Shown here: positions 1-11,466 of the stretch, one piece after another | Layout: each line of letters starts with the position of its first letter | How positions within the stretch are numbered: the stretch's first letter is position 1 | Assembly (NCBI GenBank): GCA_003586115.2 | Contig: QVOM02000073.1 | Coordinates: 35,840,305-35,904,304, forward strand | DNA: 64,000 nucleotides | Direction: 5' to 3' | DNA from: Salvator merianae | Lineage: Eukaryota > Chordata > Lepidosauria > Squamata > Teiidae | Notes under the pieces: model-generated | The model's input: the letters and a program-made list of their open reading frames with translations, nothing else | The model's database searches: none | What the model was told of the DNA's origin: nothing | Translations under genes and position numbers: made by a program

Positions 1-299
1 GTCCTTTATTCTTTGGCTGTGGGGAGAAGATGGTAAGATAGATACAACTGGACTCAAGGGACCATTGATCTGATAGGAATAGTTTATCTTGCATTGCCTT
101 AGAGTTCCTGGTTTCTTTACAAGGGAGGAGGATAGGAAGTTAGTTAATTGAAACTAAACTACTAACTCCCCTAACTTTTATTGATCTTCCATCCCACCAT
201 GCTGCAAATGCACAGATTGCACTGGCCCTGCATGGGATGCATCATTCTGTATCCATTTATTGGTATACTTCTGTTTTGTCTACTTCATAACAACTCAAG
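1..299. other. unassigned sequence
   Basis: AT-leaning sequence to the left of the first LINE. I see no repeat family, no splice-flanked frame and no microsatellite. Confidence 0.4.
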
Positions 300-1128
300 A
301 AGGCTAACAACATCGATCCAGATTGCTCATGGCTAAACCTACAGGGAGGATGGAGAATGCCCAAGTAGCAACTGGGTTAACAAGCAGCACTTGTGAAAAG
401 GATCTGGGGGTACTAGCTAAACCTACAGGGAGGATGGAGAATGCCCAAGTAGCAACTGGGTTAACAAGCAGCACTTGTGAAAAGGATCTGGGGGTACTAG
501 TAGATCACAAGCTAAACGTGGGCCAGCAGTGCAGTACAGCTGCACAGAGGGCAAATACCATCCTTGGATGTATTAAGAGGAACATATATTCTAGATCAGA
601 AGAGCTATTAGCCCACTGTACTCTACCTTGATCAGCCCTCATTTTGAGTACTGTGTCCATTTCTGGGCACCCCAGTTTTTAAAAGACATTGATGAACTGG
701 AGCAAATTCAAAGGAAAGTGACCAAGATGGTGAAAGGACTGGAAACCAAGTTCTATCAGGAAAACCTAAAAGACTAGATATGTTCAGCCTATAGAAGAGA
801 AGACAGAGGGGATATATGATAGTTGTCTTCAATTAACTAAAAGACTATCACAATGTAGAAGGACCTATTATCACTTGCCCCAGAAGACAGGACTAGAACC
901 AATGGGATGAAACTTGAAGGAAGTGAATATAAGTAAGACATTAGAAAAGTGTTTCCTGAGAGTAAGAACTTTCAGGTCAGTGGAATAGGTTACCTCATGA
1001 AGTGGTAAATTCCCTTTCATTGGAGATCTTCAAGCAGCCATCTGCCTGGGATGGTCTAGTGAATCCTGTATTGAGCAGAGGGTAGGACTTGAAGACCTTG
1101 GAGGTCTCTTCCAACTGTATGAGTCTAT
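300..1128 (+). mobile_element. CR1 LINE, 5'-truncated 3' end
   Basis: This is the 3' part of a CR1 retrotransposon. The frame at 323-631 reads the familiar CR1 C-terminal series: [11 protein letters not shown], then [19 protein letters not shown], then SRSEELL. After a frame break, 632-760 still aligns in other frames (FEYCVHFWAPQ-like, then DIDELEQIQRKVTKMVKGL-like). The 3' untranslated part at about 1010-1128 has the CR1 signature CCTTGGAGGTCTCTTCCAAC and ends in GAGTCTATGGG, close to the usual ATTCTATG tail. The catalytic part of the reverse transcriptase is absent, so the copy is dead. A perfect in-frame 84-bp duplication sits inside it. Confidence 0.85.
333..500 (+). repeat. perfect 2 x 84 bp tandem duplication
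   Basis: Positions 333-416 and 417-500 are identical over all 84 bases. The unit begins CTAAACCTACAGGGAGG and ends GGGGGTACTAG. Being 28 codons long it keeps the CR1 frame, so DLGVL appears twice in the translation. The rest of this CR1 has drifted and carries a frame break, so perfect identity implies a recent duplication or an assembly artefact. Confidence 0.97.
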
Positions 1129-1184
1129 GGGTCTTTCTGCACTTACCTGTGCAAATCCATAATAGTGGATCAGCAACAGAGCTC

Positions 1185-2726
1185 AATTAGAATGCATACC
1201 TACAAGAAGAAAGGGCACTTCCAAGTTCAAGAGGACACCAGTGTGGCTTACAAATACAGTTTGGTAAGTCATTAAAAGCAAGAAATGCTCATTAGAAAAT
1301 AGAAGGCTTGCCCTAACGAGGAGAGCAAGAAGGAGGAACATAATTCTAGCAGAACTAATGCAAGGCGGAAATCTGGAATGCTAAGCAGGATATTCAGGAA
1401 CACATTGCTAAAAACATCAAAAGAAATAATAATAACGTCTTTAAGTACATCAGAGGTAGGATACAATGAGGAGAAGCAGTTGGTACATTAGATGATAATG
1501 AATTAAAAAATGATAATTAAAGAGGATACAGAGATTGCAGAGAGGCTAAATGAATGCTTTCTCTTTGTTTTCACTGAGGAAGACAGAGAGCGTATGCTTG
1601 CAACTGAATCTATCCTTTCAGGGAGGGAGTCAGGGAGGAGAGGTCCTCACATGTCTTAATGAACTAAATACTAAAAAATCACTAGGACCAGATGATGTTC
1701 ATCCAAAAATTCTTAAAGAACTAAAACATGAAATAGCTGATCTTCTAGCCAAAATTTATAATCTTCCCTTAATATCAGGCTCTGCACTTGAAGACTAGAG
1801 GGTAGTAAATGTAACAGTAATCGTCAAAAAAGAATCCAGGGGTGATCCATAAAATTACAGACCAGCCAGCTTAACGTCAGTTCCAGGTAAAGTGATGGAA
1901 AACTTCATTAAGGATAAAATTAGTATGCACATAAAAGGGCGTATGAATTGTTGGGGTTCTAATGGACAGCTTAATGAAGGTGTCAACCCAGGACAGTGAA
2001 AAAAGCAAATTCAATAGTAGGGATAATTAGGAGGAGAATAGGAAATAAGTCAGCAAGTATCATTGTGCTTCATTGTAAATCTATGATGAGACCACATTTG
2101 AAATATTATGTACAATTCCAGTCACCTCATATCAGAAAGGATATTGTGGAATTGGGAAAAGTGCAGAAAAGGACAAGCAGAATGATCAAGGGATTGGAAT
2201 ACCTTCCTTACGAAGTAAGGCTGCAACATCTAGGTCTTTCAGCCCTGAAAGATGGCATTTAAGAGAGGATCTGACAGAAGTATATAAAATCATGCATGGT
2301 GTGGAAAAGCTGGATACAGAAAAATTATTTTCTCTATCTCACAGTACTGGAACCAGGGGCACTCTATAGAGCGCATGTGCAGGAGAGTTAGGACTGACAA
2401 GGGCAACTATTTTTTTCACCCAGAGGATCATTGGTCAATGGAATTTACTACCAGATGAGGTGGTGACAGCAACTAACTTGAATACTTTAAGACAGGGTTA
2501 GACAAATTCATGGAGGTCAGGTGTATCAATGGCTACTAGAATGGATGCCTAGGTACTGCCTCCAGGGTGGAGAGACATGCAGGATACCACTAAAGGCAGG
2601 TGAAGGTTTTCTCTTCTTATTCTGCTTGAGAATGCCTAGAAGCACTTGGCGGGCCACTGTGTGAGAGACAATGCTGGTCTAGATGGGTTCTGGGCCAGAC
2701 CAGCATGGCTTCTCTTATGTTCTTAT
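1185..2726 (+). mobile_element. L3-like CR1-clade LINE, internally deleted (copy A)
   Basis: Reading starts before the reverse transcriptase (KNIK...NVFKYIRGR near 1410-1460) and continues with LNTKKSLGPDDVHPKILKEL at about 1660-1720 and NYRPASLTSVPGKVMENFI near 1850-1910. Around 1930-1960 the text jumps directly to the C-terminal STQ..VKKANSIVGIIRR block (1996-2262), so the RT core with the FADD active site is missing. The 3' untranslated part ends in the family hallmark CTTCTCTTATGTTCTTA at 2726. Several stops and shifts are present. The tail and C-terminal sequence match copies at 31.5, 35.0, 38.2 and 28.6 kb, all on the plus strand. Confidence 0.85.
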
Positions 2727-3517
2727 ATAATGTCATGTGCATGGTGACTGCGTGTTACAGCCCCCATGCCAGCTCTGAAGCTCATGCGAGTTTTGGAGCC
2801 AAACCTGCACAAGCTCTGATGGCCAGAAACAAAATAAGGCATGCTGCTGAAATGGGTCCCCCGTGACTGGAACAAGGAGGTACGTACCTTCTGCACCCTA
2901 GTAGGGCCCACTAGTACCCCAGTATACCTGTGCAAATGGAGCCAACTAGCAGTGAGTGGGCGTCCCATATTCTGCACTTATGTGTAGAAAGGAGGCCTTC
3001 AGTGTACTTGCTGGTAAGAAAGGCTCTAAGATTCCATGAATTCTCAAGGTGCCTTTCCTTTCAGTTCTTCCTCCAACACAACAGTTTTGTAAGAAGGATC
3101 TTGGGGCAATAAGTCAGTCAGGTTGCAGACTGTACTAGACATGCTTGGGCACTGGCTTTTACTCCCTAAGGGGCAACAGTTTAACCTGCATCAGTCCTTT
3201 CTTCCTGTGCCATCCTGACTAGTGTAGGCATGCTCTTTAGGTGGAAAGCCAGTAGAAAAAACAGGGATACAACCTGCTTTTTCAGCCTCTTTAAGGGATG
3301 AGATCACAGAGTTGTTGGGTTTCCATGAGAGCCAGTATGCAAGAGGTGGTGCCCTAGTCTGGCAGCATTTGTGCTTTAATCTTGATTTCCACTGCTTTAT
3401 AGACTTGTGGAAACTTGAAACTGCATACCAATTAACACTGATTTTAAGATCCTCAGATTCCATTAAAAATATTTTTACTTCTCATTGTGGCAGAGAAACA
3501 AGATTAAAAAGTAGAAT
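2727..3517. other. unassigned sequence
   Basis: No gene seen. About 2762-2830 (GCCAGCTCTGAAGC, then GGAGCC) weakly resembles 12820-12860 (GCCAGCTTTGAAGCC, then GGAGCCC), which suggests a shared old DNA element, but I cannot set its ends. The frames at 3191-3653 overlap on both strands and look like chance. Confidence 0.35.
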
Positions 3518-3520
3518 TAA

Positions 3521-4195
3521 GGCCGTGGTCACACCTCATGTTTTTTTGGAGATGGAGGCCAACTTAAGTCCTCAGAAACCAGACGCTAGATTGTGTTACT
3601 GGTTTTTCCAAGGACTTTCTTGCTTGGAAAGGGATGATCTTAAATTCGGATAACCCCAGCTCTGAGTCCATATCAGCAAGAAATGGACTAGCCAGATCAC
3701 CTCCTGCCACCCTTCTGGTGCCCCCTACTGCTGTGGCTGCCTCCTGCCACCTCCCCATGCCCCCCGCTGCCTTCTGCCACCCCCAAAGTCCTCCCACTGC
3801 TTCCTGTCACCTCCTGCCTCTTGCCACCCCATCCCTCAATGTCTGCCACTGCCACCACACCTGACTCTCACCACCCTCCCCGATGTCCCTGATGTCCCCG
3901 CTGCCTCCCTCTGCCACTCCAATGCCTTCTCCTGCCTCCCACCATCCCTCTGAAGCCCCCGCTGCTCCCCCCATTCCCTGATGTCCGTCGCTGCCACAGT
4001 GCAGCTACAGCTGCCTCCCACCTTCCGCCTCCCCGCCACACCACCACCACCCCTGCCCCAACTTACCTATCAGGAGGGCTTGGGTGACAGTGGCGGCAGC
4101 ACACTAAAGTGTGACCAGGCTGGAGGAGGCCCCAAATGGCCTCACTCCCTGTCCATCCCAGGGACGGACTAAAACATAAAAATGTGACCACAACC
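3521..4195. mobile_element. non-autonomous TIR element, TAA target duplication
   Basis: The ends are imperfect inverted repeats: GGCCGTGGTCACAC on the left and, read inward from the right, GGTTGTGGTCACAT; the next stretch (ATGTTTT on both sides) also pairs. TAA lies directly outside both ends (3518-3520 and 4196-4198). A GG terminus with a TAA 3-bp duplication fits PIF/Harbinger; no transposase frame exists, so that placement is inference. The core at about 3690-4080 is strongly C-rich and built of repeated words such as CTGCCACC and CCTCCTGCCACC. The long open frames there in opposite directions are by-products of this composition. Confidence 0.7.
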
Positions 4196-4254
4196 TAAGT
4201 GAAAGTGACTTAAATGCTTGAAGCATTTATGAAAGTGAAAGTGAGTTAAATGGT

Positions 4255-5190
4255 GTCTGGAAGCAGTAATGGGCTGGATGAGGGCCAATAAATTGAAGCT
4301 GAATCCAGACAAGACAGAGGTATTCTATGTCAGAGGGTCTCGGGTCCATGAAGTTGAAAGGCATCTAACCCTTGATGGGGTTGCTTTACCCTGGAAAGGA
4401 CAGGTGCGGAATCTGGGTGTACTCTTGGACTCTATGCTTACACTTGAAACTCAGTTGGAGATGGTGACCAAAAATGCATACCTGCAACTACGGCTGGTTC
4501 ACCAACTACAACCTCTTCTGGACAGAAATGATCTAGCCACAGTAATCCATGCTTTGGTAACTTCCAGACTGGGTTATTGTAACACACTTTACATGGGGCT
4601 GCCCTTGAAGACAGTACGGAAGCTGCAACTAGTGCAGAATGCAGCAGCAAGACTGCTGACTGGAACAGCTGGCCGGATACATATCATGCTGGTCTTAAAA
4701 GACCTGCACTGGCTGCCAATTCGCTACCAAGCCCAATTCAAAGTGTTAACCTTAACCTATAAGGCCCTAAATGGCTTGGGCCCCAAATACCTAAAGGAGC
4801 GTCTTTTCCCATATCAGCTTGCCCATGCCTTAAGATCTGCAGATGTGGCCCTCCTGGTTGTACCACCGCCTTCAATAGCTAAAGGGGTGGGCACCCGGGA
4901 TAGGGCCTTTTCAGTGGTGGCCCCCAGACTGTGGAACACTCTTCCCCCTGAGGTGCATCAAGCTTCTTCACTTTACATCTTTAGGAGACCAAGAAAGATG
5001 CACCTATTTAACCTTGCCTTTGGCTAAAGGTACAGCTTTCCCTCCCTGCTTTCAGACTACTGTTTTATTGCATGCCTTTTATGGTTTTGGGGTGGTTTTT
5101 TTTTTTTGTTGTTGGTTTAATTGTTGTAACCCACCCTTAGACCTTCGGGTATAGGGCGGGATAAAAATGCAAATAAATAAATAAAATAAA
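4255..5190 (+). mobile_element. L2 LINE, 5'-truncated 3' end (copy A)
   Basis: This is the 3' end of an L2 retrotransposon: the C-terminal part of ORF2 (4269-5027), then a short 3' untranslated region with TTGTTGTAACCCACCC, TTCGGGTATAGGGCGGGAT and an AAAT-repeat tail ending at about 5190. This tail is typical of vertebrate L2. The copy lies 60 bp right of the TAA-flanked TIR element. It is the best preserved LINE here and serves as the alignment reference for the split copies at 40.7-42.5 and 62.7-63.7 kb. Confidence 0.9.
4269..5027 (+). pseudogene. L2 ORF2 C-terminal remnant (reverse transcriptase thumb onward)
   Basis: This frame of 252 codons has no internal stop. In order it shows WMRANKLKLNPDKTE (residues 3-17), LGVLLDSMLTLE (49-60), HALVTSRLGYCN (94-105), VQNAAARLLTGT (122-133), LHWLPIRYQ (146-154) and RAFSVVAPRLWNTLP (212-226), all standard L2 ORF2 blocks located after the YADD/FADD catalytic site. 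The endonuclease and the RT catalytic core are missing because of 5' truncation, so it cannot work as a polymerase. The ATG is simply the first in frame and not a native start. An unbroken frame of this length implies a younger insertion than the other LINE copies here. Confidence 0.9.
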
Positions 5191-8100
5191 TGTTCAAAAC
5201 CCAAGAAAATTGCTTTTTTTAAAAAAGAGCATTTTGTTCTTACAGTTTATAATCTAGGTGTGGGGGTTAGCCATTTAATTTAGAATTATAGAAAGATGAT
5301 GCCTAGGAAACATGACTGCAAGTCATGGTATTCAGAGTGGTGGCTGGGTGAAGTAGGTGTGATTTGTTTGGTAAAGCAAGGTAAGTTGTCTTGAGTTGCA
5401 TTAGAAATAGCAGAGATCTTTAATTTCATTAATGGGATTATAAGAGCTCAGTATTTTGCTTTTTTCATTGTTGTTTGCTTGGAAAGTCCCATCCTCCCAT
5501 AGCAATTTCCTCAGCTGGGAAGAAATTATCCTTCATTCTTGAGGAAGAACCTCCTTTCCCCTCCTGTTCTTGGTTTGTTGTGTTCTGTTTCTCATTCCTA
5601 AACTCCATCTGGCAGCTTTTCTGCACCCATGTGCACTCGAGCAGGCTTGAAAAACACACTTGTGGCAATTCAGCATTTACATGGCTTCCCCATAATCCTG
5701 ACTCAGCTTGTTTTGCTGGGGAGGCAAAGTGGGGAGAAACATGCCGTTCTGCTGTGTTGTAATTTCTCTGCTTTTCAGTTTGTGCTGTGATGGGTGAAGG
5801 GCAGGCAGCTGAACCCCTCCAGGGCAAATGCTTGTCTCTCACGGGGAAGGACAGCATATTATACACATACCAGATCAACAGCCCATCCTTCCTATTCAGC
5901 AACAGCTTTTTGCATGATCAGCCTTCTACTCAGCCACAGCACATAGGGCTGTGCCACTGTTTGCCACTTAAATCTAGTTTAATCTAATTTTAAGATTATG
6001 CTGGTCCTCCCCAGCCAATGAGTTCACAGTGTCATAAATGCACAGTTCTTAGATGTGTTTCAAGGCATCCAGACCTGTTCCAAAATAGCATTTTTGCTGC
6101 AGAACAAACTATTTTTTTTCCAGTGCTTCTTACTGCACTGTTCAGCTTCTGGTAAAATGCACTTTCCCATCCATCCAGTCCTAACCCAGTTTTTCTGTTG
6201 CAGTTGGAAGATGCTACATGAAATGCCAGTGAGCAACTATCAGAGGTATCTTTTAACTTGTACCTGTGCCGTCACTCACTCTGTTCCTAAGAACTGCACT
6301 GGTTTAATATTTATCAAATTATTAGCTACTGCAAGCTTGTCTACTGCAATACTTGTGCACTGGAACAGATATATCTTTCTCTTTCTTCAAAGAAACCCCA
6401 AGCCCATAAGCATGGCTACCTCTGCTTTCTGTTCTATCTATTTTTGTGGAGATGGGATAGCACATTCTTGGCAGGAGATCAGTATCAATGCCAGAGTAAG
6501 ATTAAAGATTTTGGTCCCAGCTGAATAAGAATCCTGATCCTACAGTTTTTTCAGAAATAATTTTTCATATCTCATTGAACTCCATGAGATTATACAATTT
6601 ATTTAAGTCACTCTTACAGTTAATTTCTTTGAGAGCAAATTGTGTTGCGTGTATGTTATTCAGAAAACCTTATTGCAGTAAGGGATGCTAAAGTATCTGA
6701 CAAAGCCTTTAACGAAACTGCTAGCTTGCACTGTGCAAGGACATTTTGCTGCAAAACAGTTATAAAGTTTGCACACTGTAGAGTGCCAGGCTCTATGCAG
6801 TATATAGTATTTTAGAGAAAACATTATTCACTGAAGTATCAGAGCATCCACTGACTTGTTTGTTTTAGGAGCTGCAATATATACTTGCAGTAAAAAAGGG
6901 AAATTGGGGATAATTCCTCTGCTTCCTGAATTAGTTGTCTTCCCTTTCCTTCTGGCTCTTCCCTTTTTCAATTCACATTGAAATGTATTCCTCTTCTCCT
7001 TCTTTTACTTCTCTCTCTCTTTACTTTAAGAATTATATTTTACTTAAAGTAACTCCTGTCCAAGTGAAAAATGGAGACTATGGCATGGCACATTTGTCCC
7101 CATTCATTTTGAGGGTACAATTGATGAGCATGTGGGGAGCAGCAATTGAAATTCAAAGCAGGGAATCACAGGGGAAAAATTCATTGAATTGGGAGTTCTG
7201 ACCCTGGTGCCACATTTCCCCAGCTGCAAAACCATTCAGAACTTAGCTTTATCTTAGTTCTGCCAGCTCTCACATAGCAACATTTTTTTGATTGGCTAAA
7301 AAAAATCCCCATGCAATGTGTTGTCTATTTCACTTGCTTGATTGCTTAATCGATTATTCCAGTGCTAGGCTTTAAGCCTAGGAGGCAGCAGAAACATTAA
7401 CTTTATTTCTGGGTGGAGTTACAGCTAACTCCTTACCTCCTGCTACAAGTGAAACTTTGTGTCTCTGCTGCAGTCATAGTTATATCTTCTCTTGTTACAT
7501 GCCAAGAGTTTAAAGTGCCTTGCCCTAAGCTACAAGTTACCATTGGACTAATTCACCTAACTTTGAAAGTGTCTTCCTGCTTTTGGTTGAATATGGCTAT
7601 TTACCCAATACTGAAAGCTGCTTTCCTCTTTAAAATTGCCACTTGCTTTGTTACTGATGCTTGTAAACCACTTGCCTTGTAAGTTATTGCCTATCTGTAT
7701 TTTGAATTTTGATAAACTTTGTATCAAGATCAGCCAAGTGTTTTCCTTTGGGATTGACTCCAATCCATTATCAGTTAAACTGAATCAGTAGTCCTTAAAA
7801 ATCCTGTGTGTAGGTGGAAATGCTGCTAAAAACACATGTGTAGAGCAGTTCCCATAACAGTGTCTCCAGCTGTGTTTTCATTATGCAGCAAAGGCACCTT
7901 AAATGAGGCCAGTATCTATTACTCCTTATGGAGATCAGCTACCCAGAGGGCCTGATTAAGGTTTAACAGTGTAATGGAGACACAGCCTCCATGGTCACCA
8001 GTTTCAAGATTACATTGAAAGCAAGAAAACCATGCCTTTGCTTTATGGATTCTCTCACTCCCCTGCCTTGTAGAATGCTATCACTTCTACACTCTTTCGT

Positions 8101-8834
8101 TAAGGTTTGAAACTACACATTTACTGACAGATGTTTGGGTACTGTTGCCCTACATCTGCATACTAATATTGTAATGAGTTTGGGATCAGACTTAACAAGT
8201 GAGTGAGGACCTTAGATATTTATTTTATAATGTGAATAAGAGTTTGGAGAGTCTAAAAGAATTTAAATGGCCAAATCAAACTTTTCACAGAGCAGATAGA
8301 CTGGCCCATTGCATTAAGTGCAGCATTGACTCATAGATTGCTGGGTGGGAGGGTTGGGTGATGTGGTAATGCATAATGGATCAAAGTGTGGTTTGGTACA
8401 ATTGAAGTCAGAGCAATAATTGCTACATCACCCTTCCTTCCCAGTCCCCACAAGCTCCGGCTGGTTAGATGGAAAGGCATTCATATCACAAAAGGGATTT
8501 TCCAGAACAATTATTATGTTCTAAGAAGTGGTGAGTCAGCAAAAAAAGTAGATGGATGGGATCAAAGCAACTACTAGAATGTCCTTGAAACAGCTGTGAG
8601 ATATTATTAGAGACTGGTCAAAATAGTGAACATTTCTTCATACGAATGCTTGCCAGTTTTCCTGGGGCTGCAGAAAAGTTGCAGGTGCCTGACTTGCTCT
8701 TTTTCTTGCACCCAATGCCTACAGCTTTGGGTGCTCCTTAGGAAACATGGTCTATGGTGCTTAATTCAGTCCCAGACTGATTTGTGGTGTTATACTTTAT
8801 TACATTGCAAATCAAATAATCAGAGCCTTCCTCA
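5191..8834. other. unassigned unique sequence
   Basis: Mostly AT-rich unique sequence with no repeat family I recognise. The longest frame, 6055-6528 (157 codons, plus strand), has no known domain, no convincing splice context and a Cys/Phe/Leu-rich composition expected from T-rich DNA, so I do not call it a gene. The same holds for 5465-5902 on the minus strand. Confidence 0.4.
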
Positions 8835-8896
8835 CTTCCTTCCTTCCTTCCTTCCTTCCTTCCTTCCTTCCTTCCTTCCTTCCTTCCTTCCTTCCT
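8835..8896 (+). repeat. (TTCC)n microsatellite
   Basis: About 15 uninterrupted TTCC units. The neighbouring frame reading FLPSFLPS is a translation of this array. Confidence 0.97.
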
Positions 8897-11344
8897 CATA
8901 ATATCAGCAACATAATGTCGTGAAAAATAAGTATACTAAGTAGTTTTTTCAGCAATGTGACCACCATTAATTCTGGCGCAGTTCCTAAATTCCTGTAAGG
9001 CAAGTGAAATGTCAAGAAAAACATGTACCTGCCTTTTCCTGCCAGTTGCACTTCATACTAAGAAAATTGATTACCGCATCAACAAGACCTAAGACGTCCA
9101 TCAGGAAAAAAGTGGCACCTCTTGTCCTTCAGACTAATGGAGCTATAGAGAGCCACTGCTATTTTGAACCTTAGCAGGATAGGAGCCTTTTGTGACACCA
9201 CAAAATTAAATTGTATGGGGTCACCAAATGTTTGCTTGGCAAGGAACACACTACATTGTTGGAAGCTGTCTTTCTTGTATTGTTGAAAAATGCTTACAGC
9301 AACTTTGTGCTCCTGAAATTATAGCTGCTGTTATCAGTATCTATCCCTGGAGTTCTCTGTGTGTTACCTGTAGAAAATTATGTGACTTCTCAGCCTTCCT
9401 AGCACATGCAAAAGGCCCTGAGCCCATAGCTTTCTGTATTTAGAATAGTTTCACTTTATTCTTCACCCTCACAGTTGAGATATGCTCTATATTCTATAAT
9501 TAAGCACCACCCCTGCTCCTCTCAGAGTTAACCATTCCCATAGCAGCCATTTTGTGAGCAGTGCCCAGAAAGTTCTCATGTTCTCAAGCACTGGGGACCT
9601 CTCATATAAAGCAAACTGGAAGAGTTGCAGATGTATTAAAGTGAGCATTGTCTAAGGAGTAAACGCAGGCCTAGGATTCAGCAAATCAAATACAGCACTT
9701 GGTGTTAAGAAGCTGATGAAGGCTAAAGGCTGTGTTTGCTTTTGTGCCTGTTTATTCCAATAACCACACATGCAACTCCATCTGTGCAGTGTGGGTGGCT
9801 CCCCCTAGCTCCAGAACTTGTGGCCCTGCCAGAAGCAATGAAAACAGGCCTCCTTCAGTAGGTCCAGTGGATAAGTGTGGTTCAGCTCAGAGGCTATAGC
9901 TGGTTCTTTTGGGGAGGCAGGAGCTGGAGCAAGATCAAAGATCACGCTTAAGATAATTCTGCAGTTTTCAAATTCTCGTTAAATTAAACCAAAGCTCCAC
10001 CCTGGGTTATAACTTAACACCATCATCACTTTTCTCCCACGTAGTGGCCTGTATTTAAATATATTTGTTTTTATTACATGCCCATAATTAGGGTGTTGGG
10101 AGTAGTAGGTAGCTGTGCCTGATGACATATGAAGGGGTGTGTATCGCCACTTCACTTTTGCTGGCGCTGCTCAGGAAAGTCTCCCAAGAAACGGTCATTC
10201 AAACAATAGCCTGACTGAGAAGAGATGATGCGTGCCTATGGGGGAGGGGCAGGGAGACTGAGAGAGGAATGGCTGGTATACATCTAAGCGGAAGTCCAGA
10301 GTCTTGTAACTCAGCTCAGGCAGACAAGAGTTTCAAAAGGAGTGCTGAGCAACACACACATTTCCTGGCATTGAATCATCTTCGTGGCGCCATTTCCTCA
10401 CCCTTTTGGCAGCTGATGAAGGCTTGACTCACCAGCACAATTCAGTTTCCTAGACTAGCTATGGCTTGCTTGCCCTTTCCCTTTTGCCTTGCCCTCAGAG
10501 GATTCTAGCCTCAGCCTCTTTCTCACTGTTTCACTCTTGGTCACATTGTTGTGAGTTTTTGCTTGCTCCATTGAACAGCCTCTCTCAAGCCCGAAGAGGC
10601 CAAAGGGGGACAAATGGAGATTAATTGTAAGCTGATTTCTGCAGCCAGTTAGGAAACGCTGAGGTGATTCTTTTACATCATTGCTCCCAGCTGCTGTTGA
10701 GTCACGTGATGCCAGGCCTACCAAAGAGCAGAGGTGGGATTAAAACGCCACTGTCAGATCAGAGATATGAGAACTGATGAAAAACAGAGACAAATGCTTT
10801 CATCAGGATTCTTCTGCTGACAAATTCATGGCACCACCTAATGTAACATGCATGAATCCCTATTCACAAGTCAGGACTAGCAGTGCCCAGCATGCAGAAA
10901 ATTAAAAGTAAACCTCAGAAAAAGGATTCAAACTTTTTGCTGTTTTGGGGACAGTGAAGTTCCAATTTCTGAGTCTATGGTCAGAAACCAGTGAAGCATG
11001 GCTAGCAGAACTGTTTCTGTTGGCAATCATTTCCAAAACAGAAATATCCCAAGCTCATTTAATAGGTTTGCAGTGGTAGCCAACATAGGGAACTCTGGGT
11101 ATTGCTGATTTCAGCTTCCCTGGCTGCTGGTAGCCTCTCTGTTGAATGTATTCCCCCGCAATTTCATACATATATGTAGGTCTGATTGTACCTATTGTTA
11201 GGTTGATTAACAAATGCAACAACTATATCAGGAAAGAAACTTGAAACACTGCTCAAAATAGCTCTACAAGCCCCTCTGAGAAGCCTAGGTTTATTGTATT
11301 ATTGGGAAAGGTTTGGACAACTTTCAGGCACTGCTACAGTTTTT
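8897..11344. other. unassigned unique sequence
   Basis: Unique sequence; no LINE, SINE or gene seen. A moderately CpG-containing part at about 10130-10450 (for example TATCGCCACTTC, GATGATGCGTGCC, TGACTCACC) could be regulatory, but nothing decides this. Confidence 0.35.
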
Positions 11345-11443
11345 AGTGTGTGCCTTTTACTTTCTGTTTTGTATTGTTGTAACCTGCCCTGAGACTTTTG
11401 GATATAGGGCAGGATATAAATGTAAATAAATAAATAAATAAAT
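11345..11443 (+). mobile_element. L2-type LINE 3' tail
   Basis: Only the terminal part of a LINE: TTGTAACCTGCCCTGAGAC, then GATATAGGGCAGGATATAAA, then AAAT repeats to 11443. It parallels the last 60 bases of the L2 at 4255-5190. A 12-base G run follows at 11455-11466. Confidence 0.75.
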
Positions 11444-11454
11444 AATCTGGAGTC

Positions 11455-11466
11455 GGGGGGGGGGGG
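11455..11466 (+). repeat. G homopolymer (12 bases)
   Basis: A run of 12 G between AGTC and AGAATCC. Runs like this are prone to sequencing error. Confidence 0.9.

Noticed and set aside
6055..6528. 157-codon plus-strand frame in unique sequence
   Set aside because: No domain, biased composition from T-rich DNA, no supported splice sites; expected by chance in 64 kb.
8626..8901. Frame ending in FLPS repeats
   Set aside because: Translation of the TTCC microsatellite.
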